Source: Clostridia bacterium (lineage in GTDB: Bacteria > Bacillota > Clostridia > UBA1212). Taken from it: a stretch of DNA of 50,317 nt. Positions within the stretch are counted from its first letter, which is position 1. Each line of letters begins with the position of its first letter. This document shows positions 25,048-32,819 of the stretch, piece by piece. The DNA lies in contig JAFSVU010000037.1 in assembly GCA_017444825.1 (NCBI GenBank), forward strand, positions 1-50,317, read 5' to 3'. A program made the position numbers and the translations under genes. Under the pieces are notes generated by a model that saw only the letters and a program-made list of their open reading frames with translations, did no database searches and was not told where the DNA came from.

Positions 25048-25635
25048 TTGAATCTTTCAAATAAAATCACATTGTCGAGGATATTCATAATACCGCTCTT
25101 CATGATTTTCGCTTTCCCGCTGCCCGGTGTGCTCGGGACGCTGATCCCATATGGAGTAAGGTGCATTGTTTCGTTGGTTTTGTTTGTCATCGCAGAGTTT
25201 TCAGACCTTGCGGACGGTAAGATCGCCAGAAAACTGAATCAGGTAACGGATTTCGGTAAATTCCTTGATCCGATCGCAGATAAACTTCTTGTGTCGGCGG
25301 CTCTGCTCTGCATTTGCGCGGAGAGGGCGATGTACGTCTGGCCTACAATGGTTATTCTGATTCGCGAATTTGCGGTTACGGGACTCAGACTGATTGCGGC
25401 GTCAAAGGGTCAGGTGATTGCGGCAGGAAAACTCGGAAAGCTTAAGACCGGACTTCAGACCGGTGCCATTTCGACGTTGCTGTCGGCAAAGGTGCTGGGG
25501 CTGATATATGCTCCGCTTGACCACTTTTTTACGATATGCGGCGACATTGTGATGATACTTGCCGTGATAATGACTATTGTATCCGGAATCGAGTATTTTG
25601 TTAAGAATTCCGAGGTATTGAAAGGTGCCAAATAA
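25048..25635 (+). CDS. pgsA: CDP-diacylglycerol-glycerol-3-phosphate 3-phosphatidyltransferase
   Basis: The 195-residue integral membrane enzyme makes phosphatidylglycerol phosphate. The CDP-alcohol phosphotransferase signature D-x2-DG-x2-AR-x8-G-x3-D-x3-D is complete in DLADGKIARKLNQVTDFG followed by KFLDPIADK (about 48-74). The start is judged to be TTG at 25048, 8 bases after a G-rich site (AAGGGGGGG), giving MNLSNKITLSRI as in homologues. Upstream in-frame codons reach back into rimO but are not family-like. Four to five further membrane segments follow. Confidence 0.9.
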   Translation: MNLSNKITLSRIFIIPLFMIFAFPLPGVLGTLIPYGVRCIVSLVLFVIAEFSDLADGKIARKLNQVTDFGKFLDPIADKLLVSAALLCICAERAMYVWPTMVILIREFAVTGLRLIAASKGQVIAAGKLGKLKTGLQTGAISTLLSAKVLGLIYAPLDHFFTICGDIVMILAVIMTIVSGIEYFVKNSEVLKGAK

Positions 25636-25650
25636 GGCCGGGAGAAGTTT

Positions 25651-26655
25651 ATGATCATTGCTCTTGATGCTATGGGCGGCGATAATGCTCCGAATGAAAT
25701 AGTTAAAGGGGCAGTTATGGCGGTGCGCGAGGCCGAAGGCTTTGACGTGCTGCTTTTGGGTGACGAGGCCGCTATTAAGGAAGTCCTTGGAAAAGAGGGC
25801 TACAGCGGATCGAGGATCACTATCAAAGGAACTACGGAAGTTATAACCAATGACGACGTGCCGACGAGGGCCATCAAACAGAAGAAGGACTCGTCGATGG
25901 TGGTCGGTTTTGAACTTCTTCGTGATAAGAAAGTAGACAGCTTTGTGTCTGCGGGCAACAGCGGTGCTCTGTTGGCAGGGGCTGTAATGATATTGAAAAA
26001 GCTTCCGGGGGTAGACAGACCGGCGGTGGCGAGTGCGGTGCCGACGAAAAACGGGCATGTGATTTTACTTGACTCCGGCTTCAATACCAATATTAAACCG
26101 GAAAACTACGTCCAGTTCGCATATCTGGGAAGCGCATATGTAAAGGCTGCATTCGGTGCGGAGGATCCCAGGGTCGGGCTTGTGAACATTGGCGTTGAAG
26201 AGAAAAAAGGCAGCAACGACGTCAGGGAAGCCAACGAGCTTCTTAAGCACACAGATCTGAACTACATCGGGAATCTGGAAACCAGGGACTTTTTCAACGA
26301 CCTGGCGGATGTTATAGTGACCGACGGATTTACGGGGAACGTGATGCTGAAGCTGATAGAGGGTGCCTCGGACTTTTTCTTTGGCGAGATCAAGAGTGTT
26401 ATGGGAAGTACGGTCCTTGCAAAGCTGGGAGCGCTTTTCATGATGAAAAAGCTGAAGCTGCTTAAGACGAAACTGGACTCGGATGTGCTTGGCGGCGCTC
26501 CGCTCCTCGGCGTTGACGGACTTTTGATCAAGAGCCACGGCAGCTCCAAGGCGAGAACGATAAAATATGTGCTGATCAAGGCAAATACGATAGCAGAAGC
26601 CGGGTTGATAGAGCATCTCAAAAACGAGATGGCGGCCATCGACCTTAGTAAATAA
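25651..26655 (+). CDS. plsX: Phosphate acyltransferase PlsX
   Basis: The 334-residue soluble enzyme converts acyl-ACP to acyl-phosphate for phospholipid synthesis. It begins MIIALDAMGGDNAPNEIVKG, the PlsX N-terminal signature. It then shows FVSAGNSGALLAGA, NIGVEEKKGSNDVREANELL, DVIVTDGFTGNVMLK and LLGVDGLLIKSHGSS, all family hallmarks. The site GGGAGAAG precedes the ATG. The next gene, acpP, encodes the carrier of its substrate. Together with pgsA this makes a phospholipid block. Confidence 0.96.
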   Translation: MIIALDAMGGDNAPNEIVKGAVMAVREAEGFDVLLLGDEAAIKEVLGKEGYSGSRITIKGTTEVITNDDVPTRAIKQKKDSSMVVGFELLRDKKVDSFVSAGNSGALLAGAVMILKKLPGVDRPAVASAVPTKNGHVILLDSGFNTNIKPENYVQFAYLGSAYVKAAFGAEDPRVGLVNIGVEEKKGSNDVREANELLKHTDLNYIGNLETRDFFNDLADVIVTDGFTGNVMLKLIEGASDFFFGEIKSVMGSTVLAKLGALFMMKKLKLLKTKLDSDVLGGAPLLGVDGLLIKSHGSSKARTIKYVLIKANTIAEAGLIEHLKNEMAAIDLSK

Positions 26656-26719
26656 ACTGTAGTTTTTCTGCCTGCGGGAAGTGCGGGAGAATTGACAAGA
26701 TTAACGGAGGAAACCAAAA

Positions 26720-26953
26720 ATGTTCGAACAGATTAAAGCCATCATTGCCGAGCAGCTTTCTGCTGATCCTGACAAAATCACACCTGAGACTTCGATCATC
26801 GAGGACCTTGGCGCAGATTCTCTTGATGTGGTTGAGCTGGTCATGGCTCTTGAAGACAAGTTCAGAGTTGAGATACCGGATGAGGACGCGGAAAAGATCA
26901 ATACTGTCGGCGATATAGTCAGCTACGTTGAGGCTCACAAGAGCAACGACTGA
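26720..26953 (+). CDS. acpP: Acyl carrier protein
   Basis: The 77-residue acidic protein carries fatty acyl chains on a 4'-phosphopantetheine attached to Ser34 in the motif [13 protein letters not shown]. Length, charge pattern and the helix II sequence are all standard for fatty-acid-synthesis ACP. The strong site GGAGG lies 8-12 bases before the ATG. The gene lies between plsX and rnc, the common Firmicutes order (the usual fabD-fabG genes are missing here). Confidence 0.96.
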   Translation: MFEQIKAIIAEQLSADPDKITPETSIIEDLGADSLDVVELVMALEDKFRVEIPDEDAEKINTVGDIVSYVEAHKSND

Positions 26954-26964
26954 TAAAGGACGAG

Positions 26965-27681
26965 ATGTCTCTTTCGGCGGAAGAGCTTCAAAAGAAGCTT
27001 GGATATACGTTTAAGCATATCGGACTGCTCAAAAACGCGCTTCGCCACAGGTCATATGCCTATGAGAAGTATGCCACAAATGCTCATCTCAGGAGCAATG
27101 AGAGGCTGGAGTTCGTGGGTGATGCGGTGATCGGGCTTATTGTGGCTTCGTACCTTTATGAGCGATTTCCGGACATTACCGAGGGCAGGATGTCAAGGAT
27201 CCGTGCCTCAGTTGTGTGCGAGGAGACTCTTTCCGAACTGGCGATAGCTCTTGGCGTGCCGAATGCGATAAAGCTGGGCGTCGGAGAACACAGAACAGGC
27301 GGACAGCTTAAGCCGTCGATCCTTTCCGATGCGATGGAAAGCATTGCCGCTGCGGTGTTTGTTGACGGCGGTTATGAGGCTGCGAAAACTGTGATGCTGC
27401 CTTTCTTTGTGGAGCTGATCGAGGACAGGAGCCCGCAGGTGATCGTGGAGGATCACAAATCGAAACTGCAGGAGGAGCTTGCCGCTTTCGGAGACAGGCC
27501 GATCTACGCCATAGTGGGCGAAGAGGGACCGGACCATTTGAAAGTGTTCACGGCAGAGGTCACGTCCAAAAACCGGGAAGGCGAGCTCAGAGCAACAGGC
27601 AAAGGAAACAGTAAAAAAGAGGCCGAGCAGGCAGCGGCGGGAGCTTATTACGATCTGCTCAAGTCAAAAGGATTGATTTAA
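26965..27681 (+). CDS. rnc: Ribonuclease III
   Basis: The 238-residue double-strand-specific endoribonuclease processes rRNA precursors and structured mRNAs. The catalytic domain shows HRSYAYEKYA and the signature NERLEFVGDAVIGL (about 46-59), with further acidic residues in MESIAAAVFVDGGYEAA. The C-terminal double-stranded RNA-binding domain runs from about 160 (DHKSKLQEELAAFGDRPIY) to KKEAEQAAAGAYYDLL. It starts 11 bases after acpP. In many Firmicutes smc follows; here a ThuA-like gene does. Confidence 0.96.
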   Translation: MSLSAEELQKKLGYTFKHIGLLKNALRHRSYAYEKYATNAHLRSNERLEFVGDAVIGLIVASYLYERFPDITEGRMSRIRASVVCEETLSELAIALGVPNAIKLGVGEHRTGGQLKPSILSDAMESIAAAVFVDGGYEAAKTVMLPFFVELIEDRSPQVIVEDHKSKLQEELAAFGDRPIYAIVGEEGPDHLKVFTAEVTSKNREGELRATGKGNSKKEAEQAAAGAYYDLLKSKGLI

Positions 27682-27699
27682 AAAGACGGGGGTACCGGT

Positions 27700-28428
27700 A
27701 TGATAAGAGTTACTGTTTGGAATGAGTTTTATCATGAAACTGTCAATGAAGAGGTCAGAAAGATCTATCCCGAGGGGATCCACGGAGCGATAAAGGCGTT
27801 TTTATCGGAGGAAGAGGATTTTACGGTGAGGGCGGTCACAATGTCTGATCCGGAATTCGGGCTTTCCGAAGAGATATTGAATTCAACGGATGTCCTTATT
27901 TGGTGGGCTCACGTGAAGCACGGTGAGGTGCCGGACGCAGTGGCTGCAAGAGTTAAAGAGCGGGTGCTGAAGGGCATGGGGTTCATCGGCCTTCATTCGG
28001 CACACCTTTGCAAGCCTTTTACAATGCTTATGGGAACATCCTGCGGACTCAGATGGCGCGACAACGACAGGGAGAGGATCTGGAACGTGAACCCGTCCCA
28101 TCCAATAGCTAAAGGCATCGGCGACTATTTTGAGCTTGACCATGAAGAAATGTACGGCGAATATTTCGACATCCCCGTGCCGGAAGACATTATATTCCTC
28201 GGATGGTTTAAAGGCGGAGAGGTTTTCCGCAGCGGTTGCACATTCAGAAGAGGCTATGGAAAGATATTCTACTTCCAGCCCGGTCACGAAGAGCACCCTA
28301 CGTATTACAATCCCAACGTTCAGAAGATAATCAAGAACGCAGTGAGATGGACGGCTCCTGTAAACACCAGGGCTGCTATCGATTCTCCATGGGCAGAATC
28401 ACCTGAGAAACTGCTGGCAGAAAAATGA
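27700..28428 (+). CDS. ThuA-like domain protein
   Basis: The 242-residue protein has the glutamine-amidotransferase-like ThuA fold, related to trehalose-utilisation proteins of Rhizobiales. It shows MIRVTVWNEFYHE at the N-terminus, DVLIWWAHVKHGEV, GFIGLHSAHLCKPF (where a nucleophile Cys might be expected but His is seen) and FYFQPGHEEHPTYYNP near the end. In other bacteria ThuA acts in 3-keto-disaccharide metabolism with Gfo/Idh dehydrogenases such as those at 8.1-10.5 kb. That functional link is inference. It follows rnc by 18 bases, an odd neighbour for a sugar gene. Confidence 0.82.
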   Translation: MIRVTVWNEFYHETVNEEVRKIYPEGIHGAIKAFLSEEEDFTVRAVTMSDPEFGLSEEILNSTDVLIWWAHVKHGEVPDAVAARVKERVLKGMGFIGLHSAHLCKPFTMLMGTSCGLRWRDNDRERIWNVNPSHPIAKGIGDYFELDHEEMYGEYFDIPVPEDIIFLGWFKGGEVFRSGCTFRRGYGKIFYFQPGHEEHPTYYNPNVQKIIKNAVRWTAPVNTRAAIDSPWAESPEKLLAEK

Positions 28429-28458
28429 TCTTATTTTCAGATGAAATAAATTGAAGGC

Positions 28459-28495
28459 GCGGGGCGCACGGCGGGGTCCGGGCGCCCCGCATTTT
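28459..28495 (+). terminator. Terminator after the ThuA-like gene
   Basis: GCGGGGCGC (28459-28467) pairs with GCGCCCCGC (28482-28490), followed by ATTTT. A second short hairpin GCGCC-GGAA-GGCGC (28499-28512) follows immediately, just before the radical SAM gene. Confidence 0.6.
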
Positions 28496-28536
28496 CAAGC
28501 GCCGGAAGGCGCACTTATATTGAGGAGTCATATTGA

Positions 28537-29736
28537 ATGTATCTGGTCGTACCTGTTTTTGTGCCTCATGCAGGCTGTCCCCATGATTGCTGCTTTTGCA
28601 ATCAGAAGGTGATATCAGGCAGCAGAAAGATCCCGGGCACTGATGAAATATCAGGAATAATAGCGAAATATGAGACGGAAGCAAAAAGGTATCCGGTGAC
28701 TCAAATCGCCTTTTTCGGAGGCAGTTTCACCGCCATCGAGCCTGAGGTGCAGGAACACTACCTAAAGGCCGCGGCGCCTTTTCTGAAGAAGAACGGGGGC
28801 TTTGCGGACGCTATCCGTATATCCACAAGGCCTGATGCCATTGACGAAGAAACTGTTTCAAGACTGAAAAAGTATTCCGTGAAAGTCGTGGAGCTTGGAG
28901 CTCAGTCCATGGACGATAAGGTATTGGCGCTTTCCGAGAGGGGCCACACGGCAGAGGACACGGTGCGGGCATCGAAACTGCTTTGCGAAAACGGGTTTGT
29001 TCTCGGCCTTCAAACTATGACGGGCCTTCCGGGAGCAGACCGAAAGAGCGATATCATAACTGCCGAGAGGATCGCGGATCTCGGGCCGGATTTTGTACGC
29101 ATATATCCCACGATAGTTGTAAAGAACACGAAGCTTTGCAGAGACTATATGGCCGGAACATACAAGCCAATGTCTGTAGACGAGGCGGTGAGTCTCTGCT
29201 CCGAGCTTTGCCGCATCTACGTTAGCAGGGGTATCGAAATTGCAAGGATAGGGCTTCAGTCCACGGATTCGATCGCAAGGTCCGGAGAAGAAAGCGAGGT
29301 GGCGGGAGGCCCGTACCACGAGGCATTCGGCCAGCTGGTGAGGTCTTATGACGTACTGGAGGCGGTCTCGGATGCGATAAAACCTGTGGAAAAAGAGCTC
29401 GAAAACCCCGGAACTCTCACTCTTGTGACGGATTCGAAATATTTCTCGGACGTACTGGGGCAGGGGAAAACCAATGCAGAGGCCTTTAAAGAACGGTTCG
29501 GTTTTTCAAACGTGAAAGTCGCAGCCTACGGGCAGTCTGTTTCGGAGATATACCGTAAAAGGGCGGGGCAGATCGTCTCGGTAAGAGACGTAAACGTTAA
29601 GGAGCAGTCTTCACAAAAACGCCTTGCAAATATCTCAGAGTGCTCTCTCATAAAACGCCGCGAGATGACCGGCAGGGACACGTCAAGAGAGTTCACGGAT
29701 GTGGTCCTCAAGGTCGATATAGTCTTTTTCGGCTGA
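28537..29736 (+). CDS. Elp3-like radical SAM protein without acetyltransferase domain
   Basis: The 399-residue protein has a cluster motif C-x3-C-x2-C in CPHDCCFC (Cys14, Cys18, Cys21), then FFGGSFTAIEPEVQ and ISTRPDAIDEETV, ELGAQSMDDKVL, GLQTMTGLPGADRKSDI and RIYPTIVVKNTKL, all typical of the Elp3/YhcC radical SAM branch. Unlike Elp3 it ends without a GNAT domain. Genes of this kind often stand near rnc and smc in Clostridia. It may modify RNA, but its substrate is not known. GAGGAG precedes the ATG. Confidence 0.82.
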   Translation: MYLVVPVFVPHAGCPHDCCFCNQKVISGSRKIPGTDEISGIIAKYETEAKRYPVTQIAFFGGSFTAIEPEVQEHYLKAAAPFLKKNGGFADAIRISTRPDAIDEETVSRLKKYSVKVVELGAQSMDDKVLALSERGHTAEDTVRASKLLCENGFVLGLQTMTGLPGADRKSDIITAERIADLGPDFVRIYPTIVVKNTKLCRDYMAGTYKPMSVDEAVSLCSELCRIYVSRGIEIARIGLQSTDSIARSGEESEVAGGPYHEAFGQLVRSYDVLEAVSDAIKPVEKELENPGTLTLVTDSKYFSDVLGQGKTNAEAFKERFGFSNVKVAAYGQSVSEIYRKRAGQIVSVRDVNVKEQSSQKRLANISECSLIKRREMTGRDTSREFTDVVLKVDIVFFG

Positions 29737-29778
29737 ACCCTCAGCCTGCGGCCACAATTTTTTTTAGAGGCTGAACCA

Positions 29779-30462
29779 TCAGCCAACCGTAATATAGTTT
29801 TTTATTTCATTGTACCTGGCAGCCTTTATGCCGCCCACGTTCATTATTTCCGTTATATCGCTGAAGGGGCCGTTTTCCGTGCGGTAGCTTATTATTTTAA
29901 GCGCAGTGCTCTCGCCCACCCCCGGAAGGGTGCAAAGCTCCGAAACCCCTGCCGTGTTAATGTTTACGAGGCCGCCCTCGGATATTTTGGAGGGAGAACC
30001 GGAGGTTCCGCCGTCGATTATCCACTGCTTATCTTTTTCTCCTGTAAAAGGGATCCTGATCATCATTCCGTTTGAAAGCTCTGCCGCAAGGTTTACCGCC
30101 TCTCTGTCCGCGCCTTCCGCAAAGCCCCCGGCAAGCGAAACAAGATCGTTTAGTATGCTGCCCTCGGGAAGCTCATAGACGTCTGAAACGGATACGGCAC
30201 CGACGATATACACGGTTATGAGCCTGACTTCGGGCGTGGGGGACGGCTGTGAGCCGTAAAAAGGAGTCTCCTGACCTGAAGGAAGGCCCGACGGGGTGGC
30301 ACCGGTATCATCTGTTTTTTCATTTAAAGTCATTTTGCCCGAGTTTGCTTCACGGCTGATGAAGTAGCCGGCGACGGAAAGCCCGGCGATTATGATCGCA
30401 ATGACGGTGTATTTAAGCCACTGCGGTATGATTATGATCCTGCCGAAAAAACGAAATCTCAC
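29779..30462 (-). CDS. comEA: ComEA-like competence DNA receptor
   Basis: The 227-residue membrane-anchored DNA-binding protein acts in natural transformation, in which ComEA binds incoming double-stranded DNA outside the membrane. One N-terminal membrane segment (about 14-33) is followed by a Thr/Pro/Ser linker. An SLBB domain follows (VYIVGAVSVSDVYELPEG, about 80-140), and a C-terminal double helix-hairpin-helix (VNINTAGVSELCTLPGVG and FSDITEIMNVGGIKAARYNEI) binds the DNA backbone. The GTG at 30462 has GGGAGG 6 bases upstream; an ATG at 30519 has no site. No comEB/comEC gene is next to it. Confidence 0.88.
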   Translation of the reverse strand: MRFRFFGRIIIIPQWLKYTVIAIIIAGLSVAGYFISREANSGKMTLNEKTDDTGATPSGLPSGQETPFYGSQPSPTPEVRLITVYIVGAVSVSDVYELPEGSILNDLVSLAGGFAEGADREAVNLAAELSNGMMIRIPFTGEKDKQWIIDGGTSGSPSKISEGGLVNINTAGVSELCTLPGVGESTALKIISYRTENGPFSDITEIMNVGGIKAARYNEIKNYITVG

Positions 30463-30621
30463 GGTCCACCTCCCGGATACATGCCGAATAATGCCTGAAC
30501 CGTAAAAAAGCCCGGGCACCTGACATTCAAATATATTTTCCGGTTTTCGTCAATTGCGGGAAATATTTTTGCAGATATTTATCCGATATTTTTCCAAGAT
30601 AACAGAAGCGCGATGAGATAC

Positions 30622-30659
30622 AAAAAACGGCCCGGATCCGAAGCATCGGGATCCGGGCC
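30622..30659 (-). terminator. Intrinsic terminator of the S41 protease gene
   Basis: On the reverse strand an 11-bp GC-rich stem (30649-30659 with 30629-30639) is followed by GTTTTTTG, a run of six T residues (30627-30622). It separates the protease gene from comEA, so comEA needs its own promoter in 30463-30621; none is convincing. Confidence 0.8.
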
Positions 30660-30690
30660 TCAAGCATACAAATGCATTGGTTATGGTATT

Positions 30691-31956
30691 TTATTTTGCC
30701 AGGTACTCAAGGGCGGCCTCAAGCTGTGCGTCCTGTCCCTCGGGGATCAGGGAGATGTTCTTGCTGGCGTATTCCTCGGGAAGCTCGACCGCAATGTCCG
30801 GAACGATGCCTACACCGTCATAGTTTTCAGACTTTGGCGGATCGTAGAAGAAGGTCGTGAACTTGACGTAGCCGCCGTCGGAGAGGGGATACTGGGTCTG
30901 GCCGCAGCCCTTGCCGTAGGTGGTTTCGCCGATTATGGTGGCACGGTCGAAGTCGCGCATGCAGGAGGTGAAGAGCTCGCCCGCGCTGGCGGTGCTTGAA
31001 TTGACCAGTATGACCATGGGAAGGTCTGTGGCGTAATCCGCGTCGGAGGTGTAATCCTCGTTAAAATCCGAATTTTTGTACCTTATGTGCACGACGGGCC
31101 CCTCGGGGAGAAGGTAGTCAAGGGTCCTGACCACGGAGTCCAGAAGCCCGCCGGGATTTCCGCGCATATCGAAAACGATGCCCTTGGCGCCTTCCGCAAC
31201 GACGTATTCGACCGCGGTCTTCATCTCGTTTGGCGTGGGATTTATGAACTGGTCGCACTCTATGACGCCGATCTTGACGCCGTTCCGCACCTCAATGCGG
31301 GAGAAAACACTCTCGATGGTGTAGTCGTCACATGTGATCTTTATTTCGAGGGTTTTGCCGTCTCTCAAAAGGGTGAAGTTTTTCTCGTCACCTTTTTCGC
31401 CCCGGCAGTTCTTGAGAGCCTCGTTGTAGGTGAGACCGTCAAATGAGACACCGTTGACGGATAAAAGCTCGTCACCGGACCTGAGACCGCCTCTGTTTGC
31501 CGGAGAGTCCTGCATAACGTGAACGATCATTAGGCTTTTGTCGGTCCAGGCAACCGTAATCCCGATGCCGTAGCTGTGGCCCTGATTCTCCTCGTTGTCC
31601 TTCTGCATCTCCTCGGGAGTGTAGTAGTATGCATAGGGGTCGCCGGTGCCCTCGAGGTAGGCATTGATGACTTCCGCCCTGTAGTCTTCGCCACGTTCAC
31701 GCACGTATTTCGAACGGAACATGTTTTCGATCTCGGTTATGATCTTACCGATATCCGAATAGTCAGGCTCTTCATCTTTTTCCGGATCCGCTGTGGCTTC
31801 CGTTTTTTGCGACACCGGGTTTGGCTTGTTGCGCTCGTGGGCGAATTCAAAAAGCCAGATGCAGGTCACGGACAGGGCGATGACCAAACCAATAAGGACG
31901 GCCATAATACTTATGACCGCCAGTCTCTTGTCAAATTTTAATTTTCCAAATTCCAT
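30691..31956 (-). CDS. Carboxyl-terminal processing protease (S41 family, PDZ)
   Basis: The 421-residue protease is exported, with an N-terminal anchor (about 14-34, VISIMAVLIGLVIALSVTCIW). A PDZ domain (about 130-200, with MQDSPANRGGLRSGDELLSVNG) is followed by the S41 core: FDMRGNPGGLLDSVV, the catalytic Ser in NSSTASAGELF (near 318) and the Lys in IGETTYGKG (near 345). It cleaves C-terminal tails of extracellular proteins, as CtpA/CtpB do; CtpB signals during sporulation in Bacillus. The specific role here is unknown. Confidence 0.93.
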   Translation of the reverse strand: MEFGKLKFDKRLAVISIMAVLIGLVIALSVTCIWLFEFAHERNKPNPVSQKTEATADPEKDEEPDYSDIGKIITEIENMFRSKYVRERGEDYRAEVINAYLEGTGDPYAYYYTPEEMQKDNEENQGHSYGIGITVAWTDKSLMIVHVMQDSPANRGGLRSGDELLSVNGVSFDGLTYNEALKNCRGEKGDEKNFTLLRDGKTLEIKITCDDYTIESVFSRIEVRNGVKIGVIECDQFINPTPNEMKTAVEYVVAEGAKGIVFDMRGNPGGLLDSVVRTLDYLLPEGPVVHIRYKNSDFNEDYTSDADYATDLPMVILVNSSTASAGELFTSCMRDFDRATIIGETTYGKGCGQTQYPLSDGGYVKFTTFFYDPPKSENYDGVGIVPDIAVELPEEYASKNISLIPEGQDAQLEAALEYLAK

Positions 31957-32001
31957 AACAACCTACCGGACATTGCCGGCCAACACATTCGAAAAGCAGT
32001 T

Positions 32002-32592
32002 TCAGTTTTCGGCATTGGCGATCTGTTCGATCTTTTTCTTGGTTTTTACCGCGAAAATGACTGCTACAGTGTCAAATGCGGCGGAAAGGATGAGGCTTAT
32101 TCCGGAGATGATCAGGTACGTTTTAGCCACGTCAATGGGATTGATAAACGCCAGAATGATAATGCCGACGCCAATGACCAACGAGAAAATGGCGCTGAGG
32201 AGCGAGATCGTGGAGTCCGCAAGGCCTGCCCGCTTCGAGTCGATGAAAAGGTTGATCTTAAAGATGCCGCTGATGATGAGCATGAAGCCGTAGATGACCG
32301 AGATGGTCTTGGTGAACGCCTCCATGAGCACGCCGGGCCAGAAGGTGCAGAAGATGCCGATGCCGAGAGCCACAACGCCGATAATCACCGGAATGATGCT
32401 CGCGTCCTCTTTTTTGATCTTCATCACGATGAACCTGATAATGTAGAAAGCGCCAAGCGCCAGAAGAACGATTCCGAACACTCTGAGAACCAGCTCGGTG
32501 AATTCCGTGGGTTTGATCAGAAGAACTATGCCCAGCGCCAGCTCGAAAAGAATGATCAATATGATAGGAAGAATAGAACGAAGTTTTTTCAT
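32002..32592 (-). CDS. DUF308 (HdeD-type) membrane protein
   Basis: The 196-residue protein has six hydrophobic helices arranged as pairs: SILPIILIILFELALGIVLL, VFGIVLLALGAFYIIRFIV, IIPVIIGVVALGIGIFC, ISVIYGFMLIISGIFKINLF, and two more. This matches the HdeD/DUF308 layout. Function is unknown; E. coli HdeD is linked to acid resistance. The ATG at 32592 has AAAGGAG at a good distance, so the longer open frame to 32754 is not used. The tail is basic (KTKKKIEQ). Confidence 0.8.
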   Translation of the reverse strand: MKKLRSILPIILIILFELALGIVLLIKPTEFTELVLRVFGIVLLALGAFYIIRFIVMKIKKEDASIIPVIIGVVALGIGIFCTFWPGVLMEAFTKTISVIYGFMLIISGIFKINLFIDSKRAGLADSTISLLSAIFSLVIGVGIIILAFINPIDVAKTYLIISGISLILSAAFDTVAVIFAVKTKKKIEQIANAEN

Positions 32593-32649
32593 AAAATGCT
32601 CTCCTTTGGGTTTAATGGTTTTAAAAGCTTTGAATTTATGATAATAAAA

Positions 32650-32730
32650 AAGGAAGGATAAGTCAATGAAAAACTGCTTGATGGATCCGACGCCAATGAC
32701 GTCAATGCCGTTATTTAAAGATCCTTCCTT
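32650..32730. repeat. Separated inverted repeat in the divergent intergenic region
   Basis: AAGGAAGGAT (32650-32659) and ATCCTTCCTT (32721-32730) are perfect complements 61 bases apart, between the divergent DUF308 and nucleoside hydrolase genes. Near each arm an AAGCTTKGAATT-like word also recurs. It could be a looping operator or a decayed mobile-element end. No clear promoter was found in the 227-base gap. Confidence 0.4.
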
Positions 32731-32819
32731 AAAGCTTGAATTCTTCCGCCACAAATAGTAACATTAAGGGCAGGCGGTAAACGCAAGCGCCACAGTCAAA
32801 AAATCCACAAGGAGTACCT

